Shown: positions 1 to 9,689, numbered from the stretch's first letter. The stretch: 64,000 nucleotides of DNA from Diplonema japonicum (GCA_964019335.1 OZ025697.1:369571-433570), one strand, 5' to 3'. Program-made: numbers and translations. The notes: generated from the sequence alone by a model not told the origin.

Positions 1-785
1 ACCACCGCGACTGGGAAACTTAGCTACTTGAGTTAAACGTTTGGTCACAACCCCGAAAAAGGTGACAATGAGTAGACTAGTATGTTCTGGTTGGTTTGCC
101 TTACGCTCTGGCCGGTTGCATGTGGGCGGAAGCCTACTTAGTGGCCCTCACAAAGCAGGCCACTTTACATTACGAACATCGAGTCAAATAAAAGAAAAGG
201 GAAAGGGTCGCGGGGCAGGTTCGGGTTTGATTTTCTTCTCCTTTTTTTTTTCTTTCTCTTCTTCCCATGAACAAAGAGCGAAGAAAAAAAAAGAAACGAG
301 AAGAAAAAGAACGAGAAAAAAAGGGCAATTGGATAGTTAAATCCACAACGGGGAAAGAGTGTGGAGCGGGAAAGAAAAAAAAAAATACTGCACTCATCAG
401 AATAGGGAGAGGAGAGCCTTTTCCAGCTACCCCACAACAAAGAAAAAGAAGAAAAAACCTACGACCCTGAATAAAAAGAAAGAAGTATAGAATAGAATTA
501 AGTATGGAAAAAAAGGGGGGAAATAAGGGGGAAAAAGAAGAAAAAAGCTGTTCCATGTCGAAAAGCTGCTTTTTCTGTTATCTAATTACCCCTCCTCCCC
601 ACCACCCCCGCCTCCCTCCCTTTTTTTTCCACGCTGTCAAACGAAAAAGAACAAAAAAACCAGAAAACATACAAGGAAAAATAAATTAAAAGAGAGGTTC
701 CCTTCTCAAAGAAAAAAATAAACGGGGAAAAGGCCGTACATTGCCAACGTCATCAAATCTGTAGGTGTTAAAAATACCCATCCCC
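1..785. other. non-coding spacer, A/T homopolymer-rich
   Basis: I see no supportable gene here. The first ~200 bases are mixed-composition DNA that I do not recognise. From about 225 the sequence is dominated by A and T runs, and the open frames in it are low-complexity Lys/Phe/Ser translations. It lies downstream of the PDZ gene on the minus strand. Confidence 0.6.
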
Positions 786-2162
786 TTAACATACCAATGT
801 GTGTCCTCTACCAGCTGTGCGGTTGATGCTGTACTGTTCTGACAGAGAGGTAAGAGGAAGGTGGTTATGCTGCGAACGAGGATGAGTAGAATATGTCGAC
901 CTGCGCGAATGCGGGAAGTAATAGCTGTCTTCCCTTTGCGGCGCGGAAAAGTTGCCGTGCCTGGAACGGTGCTCCGGGGGAGGGGGCAGCGTACCGCTGT
1001 ACTTATCACTGAGCCGGGTGTCTCTTTGCAACATCGCCTCGCCTTCAAAGTCCAATGGCACCACTTGCCTATCAATCCTGGTGTCGATTCTTGAAAGAAC
1101 ATCATTCTCGATATTTCTCCAATGCTCGCCCTGCGCGTCGTACGACGCAACAAAATTCCTCCAGAAGTCGGACTTCTTCCGACTCCTTCTCGGACGGTAA
1201 CTGGGCAACGACGGTTCTCTCTCTGTTGACTGATACCCTTCTTCTGGCTCTTCGTATTCCTCATACAATTCACTCACAGGTTCGACCACCTCTTCATCAT
1301 TATCATCGTCGTTGAAATCTTGGTATATAACTGGTTCCTCAACAGGGTCAATTTCGGAAACAGGGTCGTCGGCTGGTTCTGACGTTGGGGTCGGTTGTAG
1401 TTCCACACCGGCTTCAAATTTAACCTTGATGTCTTCACGTCGATCATGGCTTCTTTCTAATATGGCTAGAAGACCCTCCGCGTTCATTACAGGCTCGTTG
1501 TTGACGTGCGTTATGATCTGGTTTTCGGGTTTGACCCCAGCACGTGCGGCAGATCCTGAGGGTGTGACGCCTTTTAGTCTGATAGGCCGTCCTATGACGC
1601 TCCTCTCTGTCACGTCCATTCCATACCCTTCAGGTGCGAATTGGATGAGAACTGAACCGTCGTCGGGAGGCGGTGTACGTCTTGGTATTTCCAATCTTTT
1701 AGACCGTATCATTTCAAGGGTCTCCTTAGGCGTTCTGCCCCCGCTTTGCATCGTCAGTCTCGGTTGTAGTAGGATCCTGTCGGATATCTGCAGTTCTTTA
1801 TTAGCAACGTATGGCTTTCTCAGCTCGTTAATTAATTCCAACGCGTTCCCTGGTGTGTGGGTGTTTTTATTGTCAGTTTTCCATCTGAACGCCCAGTCTC
1901 TCTCTTTACTTTGGTCGGTCGCCCTGATCAGTACTCTGCCCCCGTCCGTTTGGACTTCTTGGATTTGGTGTAAAAGGAGGACCCTCTTCACACCCTTTGA
2001 CACTGCGTCCACCATCAACAGATATGGCGAGCTAATGATCATAATCCTGTTGAGCTTCTTTGCGTCGTTCGAAGACTGTTTCTCGATCGCCATGCACCCG
2101 TGTGCGCTGCTAATTTCTCGCAGGTTCCATGACGGATTGAGTCGTTCCATTCGGGGAGCCAT
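786..2162 (-). CDS. PDZ-domain protein with N-terminal PH-like region
   Basis: Predicted protein of about 458 residues. Residues ~25-110 read as a PH-like domain (a KRVLLLHQIQEVQ strand pattern and an RDWAFRW segment). A PDZ domain follows at ~185-250, with its carboxylate-binding segment near GRPIRLKGVTPSGSA and the ILERSHDRREDIKVKF helix and strand. The last ~200 residues are acidic, then rich in Pro, Arg and Tyr, and probably disordered. I start at the first ATG (2162); AG in CATACAG just upstream is a plausible splice acceptor. A PDZ plus PH layout suggests a membrane or cytoskeleton scaffold (inference). Its specific partner cannot be told from sequence. Confidence 0.75.
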   Translation of the reverse strand: MAPRMERLNPSWNLREISSAHGCMAIEKQSSNDAKKLNRIMIISSPYLLMVDAVSKGVKRVLLLHQIQEVQTDGGRVLIRATDQSKERDWAFRWKTDNKNTHTPGNALELINELRKPYVANKELQISDRILLQPRLTMQSGGRTPKETLEMIRSKRLEIPRRTPPPDDGSVLIQFAPEGYGMDVTERSVIGRPIRLKGVTPSGSAARAGVKPENQIITHVNNEPVMNAEGLLAILERSHDRREDIKVKFEAGVELQPTPTSEPADDPVSEIDPVEEPVIYQDFNDDDNDEEVVEPVSELYEEYEEPEEGYQSTEREPSLPSYRPRRSRKKSDFWRNFVASYDAQGEHWRNIENDVLSRIDTRIDRQVVPLDFEGEAMLQRDTRLSDKYSGTLPPPPEHRSRHGNFSAPQREDSYYFPHSRRSTYSTHPRSQHNHLPLTSLSEQYSINRTAGRGHTLVC

Positions 2163-2212
2163 TGCACCCAACCTGTATGAAGTTTGGTGAGAAATATTGA
2201 CTTTCTACAAGT

Positions 2213-2218
2213 AAAAAA
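2213..2218 (-). terminator. Pol III terminator of tRNA-Ala
   Basis: A run of six T on the minus strand begins three bases after the discriminator base of the tRNA, the usual RNA polymerase III stop signal. T runs are very common in this window, so it is the position that supports the call. Confidence 0.6.
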
Positions 2219-2220
2219 GG

Positions 2221-2292
2221 TGGACATTGAGGGGTTCGAACCCTCGACCTCCCGTATGCGGAACGGGCGCTCTTCCACTGAGCTAAACGCCC
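2221..2292 (-). tRNA. tRNA-Ala (CGC anticodon by position)
   Basis: The 72 bases fold as a full cloverleaf. The acceptor is GGGCGTT pairing with AATGTCC and includes a G3-U70 wobble, the main alanine identity element. The D stem is GCTC/GAGC, the anticodon stem CCCGT/ACGGG, and the T arm GAGGG-TTCGAAC-CCCTC, with discriminator A. The internal Pol III boxes (TAGCTCAGTGG and GGTTCGAACCC) are intact. The anticodon loop is TCCGCAT, giving CGC at positions 34-36, but C instead of the near-universal U at position 33. No intron. It sits between two minus-strand protein genes in the same orientation. Confidence 0.88.
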
Positions 2293-3245
2293 CATGTTTC
2301 TTTTTCGCGATAAAAAACTGGGTGAAACTGGGGTGGGTGCACTCGACAAAGAAAACCACCAGAAGACTGAGAACTGATGAACTAGATTGTATCCCATCAA
2401 CCTGACAAACTGCCTCGGAAAGCCATGGAAAAGATGGTTCGACGACGGTTGCCCAAGCCGGGTTCAGGAAAAAGGCGACAAATGTGAATGGGGCAAGTGT
2501 GCTCTTGCATTTTTTAAAGTGTAACAGAAAAAAAAAAAAACAGACATAGGAAAAGAAGCATTGACAAGTAAACACACAACACAGCATTGAGGGAAAGGGT
2601 TCATAAAAAAATTATGTAACTGCATTGGTTGTTCTACTTTGTTTCTTAGCTAGCTTTTGATTGAGGTGAGGGGTAAAACAGAAATAGAAACACACACACA
2701 AGAAGAGGGCTGTACTTAGCATCGACTGTGCGGCATGCTACTACTTTTTTTTCTTTTTCTTTCTTTTTTTTTGCATTCCAAAAGAAAATTGAGTAGTACT
2801 AATAAATACAAAAGAAGGAGGTGAAATGTTCAATAATAGTCCCCCCCCCCCTCTTTTTATTTTCTTCGTTCTCTATTTTTTTATTTTTCAACAGCCTAGG
2901 CAGAAGGGGAAAGGAGGGAAGGACAAAGAGAAAATAAAGGATATGGGTTCCCAGGGGAAACCACTCGCAGGGGGAGTGGCGATAACTAGGGGGAGGGGGA
3001 GGCCAGAGCGATTTCTTCAGTTTTGTGGTCATAATATTAGTTTTGGCCTACTTTTGTGAGTTCAAATAATAATAAAAAAAAAAACTAGAAAAAGAAAGAA
3101 CGAAATGAAAAAGAAACAAAAATTAAGCATTCTTTCAGATGGGGTGTTACAACAGGGGGAAGAAGGGTAAAGAAAAAAAAAAAGAGGAAAGGAAAGGACG
3201 ATCGGAAAAAAGAAAATTTAATTATTTTTGTGTCAGGGAGGGGCG
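2293..3245. other. spacer without recognisable gene
   Basis: Mixed sequence up to ~2600 followed by A/T, C and G homopolymers. No frame shows conserved motifs. It separates the tRNA from the next minus-strand gene upstream. Confidence 0.5.
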
Positions 3246-4964
3246 TCACGATGCGTGTGAATTTGGAGTGATCCAAGTGATAGGTGGTGATGGAGAGTGA
3301 GAAGAGTCCAAAGCGTCTTTTAGTATATCGACGAAAGGCTGCACGGAAGAGGAAAGGGTAACGGTTGTGCTTAAAATGTGCCGGACTTTAGGAACGTCGT
3401 GCTGGAGGAAGGCAATACCCGCATCGTTGAAAATCTCCCATTTCTGCCCAGGGGCAGCCTCGAGTTCGTACATCCATTCTTCTTCGGAGTTCAGCTCCCT
3501 GTCGGTCACAGGTGAGGTGCACGACATCTTCACATGAGCGTCCCAAAGAATTTCGTAATGGAAAAGGGCCTCGTCTTCGAAAATGAAAGGGACCAGGATG
3601 GATTCCAGGATCAAGCGTTTTTCATACGCGTTTCCCACGTCCAATGCGGTCGATCTGTCGCACACCACGTCTAGTTGTTTTCTCCGCCCGTATCTTTCGA
3701 CCTCAGTGAGGTACGTTGTGAGCTTGCCCAAGACGCAAAACCTTCGCAGGGCCTTGCACCCTAGGTAGCCACACTGCGCCGTTCCAACAACAATCCCAGC
3801 ATTGCATGCTTTTGACTTTTTTGTGATGTGCGAGAACAAGCTTACCACAGACTTGACTGCGGACATAGCATGAAGGCTGCAGGTGTGGGATGCGTTGAAC
3901 GATGTATAGATTTTGTCGCCGATAAAGTTGTCGATGACCCCTTTCGCGTTTGAGAAGGCGGCGGTCGCGGACTCAAGGATGAACTCGTGCGTGCTGAGAA
4001 AACCCTCCTTGTCGGTTTCGATTAGGTTCAAGCTGTTTTTTATGTTCACGGCAACCAACGACAGCCGTTTCTTTATCAACGACGGCCTGTCCAGCGTCGA
4101 TTTCGAGATCGTCGAAGTCTGGTCGTCCATACCGTTGTAAGCTGTTTGCAAACAAGACTGGTCCAGATACGGACGAAAATCCTTCAAACTCATCAGAATT
4201 TTTTGATACGCGTTGAGTAACGGTGTCGGAAGATCTGGTGACGCTGTGTCCAGAGCTGTTGAAGCGTCGTCTAGGTTGTACTCTGCAAGTGCATATGCGA
4301 TGGTTTCAGCAGCCTCGATGGAGCTTTCCATTCGTTTCCGTTCGACAGCCGCGACTGTTGCGAACCAACGCGTGCACCAAAAATCCAACAAAAAGATCAA
4401 AAGCTGTGGGAGCAGAACCATGGCTGTTCCTTCCATCCCGATGGGACAAGGTGGGTTTTCACAGTCGCAGATTTCCAACCGCTTCCCGCTGTCAATGCTT
4501 TGAAGGTCGTACAACCCGAAACGGAACCCGCTTTCAAACGCTGTCACAACAAGCCAACACACCCCACACGCTAGAACCGTTCGAGGGATCCTGAAGTTCG
4601 TCTCGCACGCCAGCACGATATCAATAATGATTAAGAACGACGGCCACAACCTCAAGCCCGAATTTGCGGCCCCTTCCCAATCCATCAATATTAGCGTTAC
4701 CGTGAACATATAGGACAGGACTTCAAACAGGGTGTCAGGAGCTGCTTTGAATACCACCATGAAGGCTATGCCTCCTATTGCAACGGAGAGATTCATGAAC
4801 CCTGCTGCCGTACCTACCTTGGTCTTGGGGAACAGGGCGATCATCGCGCCGAGGATGATGGCCCCTGCAAGACCGACCAGCAGGAACAACTTCCTCCGCT
4901 TATCAACTTGAGTGTCCTCACTACTCAATACATATTGCAGGGGCTTGCGGTGCCAAAATACCAT
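3246..4964 (-). CDS. cyclase-family membrane protein lacking the catalytic domain
   Basis: Predicted 572 residues. Residues ~25-225 hold about six hydrophobic segments and a FRFGLYD motif shared with the four cyclases at 41485-61388. Next comes the shared cytosolic helical region (AYQKILMSLKDFRPYL corresponds to LSLIANLKLYKPYL there). The class III catalytic block (FTDIQSS and TIGDAF) is absent. The C-terminal third instead resembles only the second, degenerate cyclase-like domain (VVGTAQCGYLGCKALRRF matches VGLCGGRVLHGMMGNTKQRF). The gene is therefore probably a diverged, catalytically dead relative that might act as a partner or sensor subunit (inference). Confidence 0.7.
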   Translation of the reverse strand: MVFWHRKPLQYVLSSEDTQVDKRRKLFLLVGLAGAIILGAMIALFPKTKVGTAAGFMNLSVAIGGIAFMVVFKAAPDTLFEVLSYMFTVTLILMDWEGAANSGLRLWPSFLIIIDIVLACETNFRIPRTVLACGVCWLVVTAFESGFRFGLYDLQSIDSGKRLEICDCENPPCPIGMEGTAMVLLPQLLIFLLDFWCTRWFATVAAVERKRMESSIEAAETIAYALAEYNLDDASTALDTASPDLPTPLLNAYQKILMSLKDFRPYLDQSCLQTAYNGMDDQTSTISKSTLDRPSLIKKRLSLVAVNIKNSLNLIETDKEGFLSTHEFILESATAAFSNAKGVIDNFIGDKIYTSFNASHTCSLHAMSAVKSVVSLFSHITKKSKACNAGIVVGTAQCGYLGCKALRRFCVLGKLTTYLTEVERYGRRKQLDVVCDRSTALDVGNAYEKRLILESILVPFIFEDEALFHYEILWDAHVKMSCTSPVTDRELNSEEEWMYELEAAPGQKWEIFNDAGIAFLQHDVPKVRHILSTTVTLSSSVQPFVDILKDALDSSHSPSPPITWITPNSHAS

Positions 4965-5057
4965 TTATAAAAAAATGCCTGTATTCCTTTTGGAATAATA
5001 ATAATAAAAAAAAAACTGCCGGAGAAAGAAAAAAAAAAAAAAAAAAAAAAAAAACAA

Positions 5058-5729
5058 TCAACTTCCAACAAGATCTAGAAAATTAAGACAGGGGCTGCCT
5101 CTGCGTGGCGGGCTGTGTAAAGGACGCGGCGGGGGCACTTGAAAGTCCCACACAGGCGCATCGATCGCAGGGGCGTCTGCGTCATGGATGGGGACAGGAG
5201 CGACAGGAACGGTTCCACCGCACGACGACATTCTATTGAAGAGGGATTCACGTGTCTTGGATTGAATGCGAAGAACCTCATCTTCATGCATACTAGGTTG
5301 CTCCATGGAGAAGTTCGAAACGTAAAAAGAAGAATGTCCCAAATTCGAACCGCGAGGAGAAGGAGATGGCGAGGGGGAAAGCGATGGAACGATGACAATG
5401 CCCCTTGGAGGAAGTGGCGGTGGTGGCGATGGCTCCAGCTCTTCGGAAAGGTTCGACAAACTAAACCGTGACGGCGATCGAGACGCTGGTTCAGGGGGTG
5501 GTGGCGACATCCTTCCCCCGTATCCCCTTGGTCTTTCCAAAGATAGTTTCGTGTTTATCACTTCTGCTGATTCCCGTGACACCTCAGCTAGGCGTTTCAG
5601 AGCATCGTTCCACGACACTTTCCGGACCGCCCTCCTCTCAGGTGAGATTAACCCTGCATTCTTGCTCCAATCGACGTCCGGTAAATCTTCCAGCAAGTCT
5701 TTTATGATCCCATCGTCAGACCGATGCAT
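5058..5729 (-). CDS. hypothetical proline-rich protein
   Basis: Predicted 223 residues with no domain I recognise. The N-terminus (~1-65) is helical and charged. The middle and end are rich in Pro and Ser, with PPPP runs and an SPSPSPSP stretch, and are likely disordered. Codon use and composition look coding compared with the homopolymer spacers on both sides. A short poly(A) spacer separates it from the cyclase relative downstream. Confidence 0.55.
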   Translation of the reverse strand: MHRSDDGIIKDLLEDLPDVDWSKNAGLISPERRAVRKVSWNDALKRLAEVSRESAEVINTKLSLERPRGYGGRMSPPPPEPASRSPSRFSLSNLSEELEPSPPPPLPPRGIVIVPSLSPSPSPSPRGSNLGHSSFYVSNFSMEQPSMHEDEVLRIQSKTRESLFNRMSSCGGTVPVAPVPIHDADAPAIDAPVWDFQVPPPRPLHSPPRRGSPCLNFLDLVGS

Positions 5730-6584
5730 CGTCTCTTTCTTTTTTTTTTCTTCTTCTTTTTTATTTCCCGTTCTCTCACTCTTATTTCATTTGAGAAGCA
5801 GTTGTGACAATACCTATTTTTTTTTTTTAAGGAGGGGTATTTTTTTAAGTACTGTGGGGGGGGGGGGGGGGAATGAAAAAGCTAAAAAAAAAAAGAAAAA
5901 CGGGAAGAGTTAATTAAAAAAAAAAAGAAAGGAAGAGAAGAAAAAGAAAAGAAAAAAAAAAAAGAAAGAGGGAGAAAAATCCTAGCAGGTGTAAAAGGTG
6001 TTCTCCAATAAACATTTTGTTTTTTTGTCTATTAGAGGTGGTTTTTTTTCCCCTCCCCCCTTTTTTTTTCCTCTTTTTTGTGTTTTTTTGTGAACACTGT
6101 AAAGTGAAAAAAGCCGGTTCGCTTTTCTTTTTTTTTGTCCGGCATATTCACTTCACAGAAAAAGAACAAGAAAAACAAGAGATAATGAGGTCAGTGTTGT
6201 GGCACTCTGTGAAAAAGAACCGATAACCTTTTCGCACGGGGGTAAGTGGTTCAGCTACACTGAACCGGGTCAGTTCTGAAAAAGGAATGAATCCTAATAT
6301 GTGTGTAAATTTTTTTTTTGTTTAGTTTTTTTTTTTTTTCTCTCTTCCCCTTTCTTTTCTTTTCTTGCTGACAAACGGAACTTTCTTGTTCCGAGACAAC
6401 GAAAAGGGAAACGACCGGGGAAGGAAGAAAAAAAAAATATATATAATACAAGAATAAAGTGAAGGGCAAAGTGTGTAAAAAAAAAAAAAAGAAAAAGAAA
6501 AAAAAAAAACGAAAAGAGTAAACTAACATTTAATCTTTTTTTTTTTTTTTTTTTTTCTTACGTTGCAGACAAAAAAAAGAGAGG

Positions 6585-6630
<46 letters not shown>

Positions 6631-6673
6631 AAAAGACAGAATCTTTTACGAAGAGCGTTGCATTTCCCCCAGC
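5730..6673. other. low-complexity spacer
   Basis: Nearly all A, T or G homopolymers, including a G run of about 16 near 5857 and a 40-base A-rich tract at 6586-6626. No gene seen. Confidence 0.6.
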
Positions 6674-7336
6674 CTACTGGGCCTTGAATACACTGTGAAG
6701 CCCAGAGGCATCCTTGTAGTAGGCCTTCACCTGCGGAATGTTGGTGATTTTCACCGCATGCTTGCAGATGTGTGTGTATTTGTCAAGGCAGTCAGTACTG
6801 ATCCCATCGAGCCAACCAGTCTTCAGAGGCTGGACCCAAGTGAGGGTGCAAAGGTCTGCGAGGCTGAAGGTTTCATTGACAGCAAAACCAGAAGAGGACT
6901 TTCCAAGCAAGCTGTCGATGAAGGTGAGCCACTTGGTGAGTTCGCCATCGTCGGCGAAGAGTGCACCCCTGGCAGCTTGCCTTTCCTTGTCGTCCGTGAT
7001 GGCGAACGTCTTGGCCAACGGGCCAAATGTCTCAGAGATGATATCGCAGAATTCGTCGATCTTCAAAGCTTCCAAGGGGTTCTCAGGGTACAACGGTTTC
7101 CCGTCCACTTTTGCGATCTTTGCTGCGTACCTCATGATGGCAGCGCTCTGCCCGATGTACTCCCCATCAATGCACAGCAGCGGCATCTGCTTGGGGGTCA
7201 GGTTCTTCCTCAGCCCCTCGGCCCATTCTTCCCTGGAAAGCTGCTTGTCCTCGAATTCGATCCCACCACAAGCAAGCGCCAGACGGGTAGGTTCCACACG
7301 GCCGGGGAACGCAAAGTAAATAACTTGAAGCGGCAT
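6674..7336 (-). CDS. glutathione S-transferase
   Basis: Predicted 220 residues, the normal length for a cytosolic GST. The thioredoxin-fold half (1-80) begins with a YFAFPGRVEPTRL segment carrying the usual catalytic Tyr, then KQMPLL with the cis-Pro, and IGQSAAIMRYAAK, where Gln-Ser bind the glutathione gamma-glutamate. The helical half (~90-210) has FSLADLCTLTWVQ, matching the N-capping box region. The pattern is sigma- or mu-like. I start at ATG 7336 because upstream codons are homopolymer-derived. It conjugates or reduces electrophiles with glutathione; note that euglenozoans usually rely on trypanothione as well (established for kinetoplastids). Confidence 0.85.
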   Translation of the reverse strand: MPLQVIYFAFPGRVEPTRLALACGGIEFEDKQLSREEWAEGLRKNLTPKQMPLLCIDGEYIGQSAAIMRYAAKIAKVDGKPLYPENPLEALKIDEFCDIISETFGPLAKTFAITDDKERQAARGALFADDGELTKWLTFIDSLLGKSSSGFAVNETFSLADLCTLTWVQPLKTGWLDGISTDCLDKYTHICKHAVKITNIPQVKAYYKDASGLHSVFKAQ

Positions 7337-7426
7337 GGTTTTTGGAAGGTGAAAAACGGTCGTAAAAAAAAAAATAAAAAAGAGAGAAAACAGCTGTGAT
7401 GGTGATATATGTGAATGTAGTAGAAT

Positions 7427-7459
<33 letters not shown>

Positions 7460-7506
7460 ATGAAGTGACGCGACCTTTCCAGTTCCAACGCCGTTTTCCT
7501 TTCTTC

Positions 7507-8520
7507 CTACGCGTACTCCAGTTCGGGGCACAGTTTGTAAGCAGCTCGGTAGTTGCGCACTGCGAGGTCGGAGCGGCCGCTTTCTTCAAGATACTCAGCT
7601 TCGTTGAGGAGGGCGATGGCTTTGCTCCTGTTGGAGTCGGCGGCGTATAAACGTTGGCTGCGATGGTACACGATGTCAGCTCTGAGGAGCCATTTTTCGT
7701 CTCCTGATCGGAGAACGGTTCCCTCATGGAGCATCTTTGCATCAAAGACAGCCGCCCAGCCTGTCTTGACAGGCACGACACCTACTACGTCCTCTTCGGC
7801 AGCACGTGTGGCACCGCCCTCTACAGTAATGTATCTCGTCCCGATGTCCTCATCCCTGTGGTCTAGAAATCTTGTCCGCCCATCCTCGTAGCCTTCGTTT
7901 AAATAGACAAGAATTGTTTTTATGGATCGGGTTTCTTCGTCGGTGACCCATTCCCCGTCGAAGTGCGGTGCGATGTGCCCCCCACCGTAATACTGAACCG
8001 ATCGAAACACACCCGAGAGCCCCACGGGTTCCCATGTCCCTTCCATGCCAGCGTTCAAAAAGAGCTTCCGGTTTTCATCAGTAATGGTGATGGGACTCAA
8101 TAAGGGCTTCACCCTCTCCCAGAGAAGTTCTTCAAGCTGAGGGGACTTGAAGGCTATTCGGTTGCAACGCCGTTTTGTCCCGTCGCATAGAAGCATGGGT
8201 TTGAGACCGTGGGCGGTGGATGCACGTATGATCTCTTTGCATTCTGTTTCTGAGAGCAGGCTTGCAAGAACGCTTCTGTTCTTGAACATGTTGTGTTCTG
8301 TACAGTCGTCCCGCCAAGGGAAGGGTTCGACTTCTACTTTGAATGTTTCTTTCCCCCCGCCGATGTCCATGGGTTCTATTTCGCTGGCAAGGTGTGCGTC
8401 AAGAAGGTCCCTGTCGCTGTGGCGTGATTCCGACACACGCTCCGCCTCCTCTTCGGTAACGACATCGATTCTGTTGTCAATGAGCCCTTCAAGGCTCACC
8501 CCCTCGAGGTTTCCTTCCAT
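7507..8520 (-). CDS. 2-oxoglutarate/Fe(II) dioxygenase, prolyl 4-hydroxylase type
   Basis: Predicted 337 residues. The double-stranded beta-helix is visible at ~190-305: iron ligands His and Asp in GGGHIAPHFDGEW, the distal His in DAKMLHEGTV, and the 2-oxoglutarate-binding Arg in EKWLLRADIVY. An upstream FLNAG segment and the ETRSIKTILVYLNEGYEDG strand fit the P4Hc family. The C-terminal ~45 residues are helical and resemble a single TPR-like hairpin. No signal peptide is seen, so cytosolic or nuclear hydroxylation of protein side chains is more likely than collagen-type ER hydroxylation (inference). It lies 170 bases upstream of the GST in the same direction. Confidence 0.85.
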   Translation of the reverse strand: MEGNLEGVSLEGLIDNRIDVVTEEEAERVSESRHSDRDLLDAHLASEIEPMDIGGGKETFKVEVEPFPWRDDCTEHNMFKNRSVLASLLSETECKEIIRASTAHGLKPMLLCDGTKRRCNRIAFKSPQLEELLWERVKPLLSPITITDENRKLFLNAGMEGTWEPVGLSGVFRSVQYYGGGHIAPHFDGEWVTDEETRSIKTILVYLNEGYEDGRTRFLDHRDEDIGTRYITVEGGATRAAEEDVVGVVPVKTGWAAVFDAKMLHEGTVLRSGDEKWLLRADIVYHRSQRLYAADSNRSKAIALLNEAEYLEESGRSDLAVRNYRAAYKLCPELEYA

Positions 8521-8576
8521 CCCTGTGGTGGTTCATAATATTCAAAAGGGAAACACCTTAATACAATATCGTACTT

Positions 8577-8921
8577 TTACAATTTTCGAACGGGCATGTT
8601 TTGCACTATTTTGGTGAAGGTGTATATGTACTTCTGCCAGTTTTGCTGTGGTGGTGATGGTATATATATTTGGGATAGGCATACTTCCATCCATTCTAAA
8701 GCGGGGCATGAAGAGTCGTAAAATTGTTTTTCGTCAGCAGAACAAGGCGGGGGGCAGGTGGGTATTATGAGGGGTTCGGGTTCCGGTCCCTCTTGTTTTT
8801 TCTGAGCGGGCTCCACCGTTCTCGGTACAATTTTTGCGACTTTCTTGACCTCCCCCCTTGGGCCGTTGTATACTCTTTTGCTGGTGTGCATCCAGTCTTC
8901 TTCTCTTTTTCGTTTTTCCAT
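8577..8921 (-). CDS. small hypothetical protein, two exons
   Basis: Exons 8921-8685 and 8645-8577 give about 101 residues. The N-terminus is very basic (KRKREED), the middle is Pro-rich with a CPPPC motif, and the C-terminus is a hydrophobic/basic helix (QKYIYTFTKIV). The 39-nt intron keeps frame whether or not it is removed, so its use is inferred from its GTATG start and CACAG end. I do not recognise the family. It is the gene between the Sep15-like protein and the dioxygenase, all on the same strand. Confidence 0.5.
   Translation of the reverse strand: MEKRKREEDWMHTSKRVYNGPRGEVKKVAKIVPRTVEPAQKKQEGPEPEPLIIPTCPPPCSADEKQFYDSSCPALEWMEVCLSQIYIPSPPQQNWQKYIYTFTKIVQNMPVRKL
8646..8684 (-). other. 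intron, 39 nt, GTATGC..CACAG
   Basis: Starts GTATGCC and ends CCACCACAG, with an A-rich middle. It is the shortest intron in the set, and removal joins EWME to QNWQK in frame. Confidence 0.55.
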
Positions 8922-9248
8922 CCCCCCCCACACCCTCTTCCCTTTTGGTTTTGTTGTTGTTGGACGGCGTCATGCCCCACAGTGAAGCGAAAGAAAAAGG
9001 GACAGAAATAAAAAAAAAGCAGCCACTCTACAGCTCAGCTCTTCAGAACTGTCCAGGCCTTGTGACCCTGGATGGGGTGTTAACTGGAAACGCAAAAAAA
9101 AAACCCCCCCTCCCCTCTCGTAGTTATAAAGCCGCGGTTCATTTCCTGGAGATTGGGTGTTAATTGTGGAAGGGAAAAAAAAAAAAGAAACTAAAACAAT
9201 AAATAAATTTCACCCCCCCCATTCCCCTTATGGCTTTTTTTCTTCTTC

Positions 9249-9689
9249 TCATGCTAGCTTAGCTTTGAGGTACTCAACAATTTGAGAGGATTTCCATGCG
9301 GCAATAGGAACTCTGTCGGTAGTGGTGGAGCCGGATTTTGTGGCCCTTGTCATGATGAGCGTAGGGCGCTTGTTAAAGGAGTAGCGGACCTTAAGTTTGG
9401 GGAAGGAATCGGCGTGCGTGGCCAGGAAGTGGTCCAGCTCTGGTGCCCATGCACGCTGCCTCTCGTCGAGTTCGATAGTGGCCGCGGAGTAGGCGTTCTC
9501 CACCTCACCAGTGCAGCAGGCCTTGCACTCTTTGACTAGCTCAGAGAGTCCTGGCTGGTTCTCTTCTATCAGTGAGCATGTTTCGCACCTCAAAGACTCT
9601 GTTTCAAATAGATCGTCACACTTCACACCCCAACACACTGTCGCCATGGCTGATAGCGCAGCGAGTATTAATACACCGCGGGAGCCCAT
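9249..9689 (-). CDS. Sep15/SelF-like ER protein without the CxU redox motif
   Basis: Predicted 146 residues. A signal peptide (~1-22, VLILAALSAMATVCWG) is followed by the Cys-rich N-terminal region of the Sep15 family: CETC, then CKACC. The C-terminal thioredoxin-like half is recognisable from FPKLKVRYSFNKRPTLIM and a final AAWKSSQIVEYLKAKL helix. In Sep15 the C-G-Sec motif lies between these halves. Here the corresponding stretch is TIELDERQRAWAPELDHF, with no Cys and no in-frame TGA. In animals Sep15 binds the glycoprotein-folding sensor UGGT in the ER through the Cys-rich part; a binding-only role is an inference here. Confidence 0.75.
   Translation of the reverse strand: MGSRGVLILAALSAMATVCWGVKCDDLFETESLRCETCSLIEENQPGLSELVKECKACCTGEVENAYSAATIELDERQRAWAPELDHFLATHADSFPKLKVRYSFNKRPTLIMTRATKSGSTTTDRVPIAAWKSSQIVEYLKAKLA

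Noticed and set aside
2039-2587. 182-codon minus-strand frame spanning the tRNA
   Set aside because: It crosses the tRNA gene, is rich in Phe from T runs and shows no domain.
6563-7399. Plus-strand frame of 278 codons over the GST gene
   Set aside because: It is the complement of the GST coding region with a homopolymer leader; the minus-strand protein is a clear family match.
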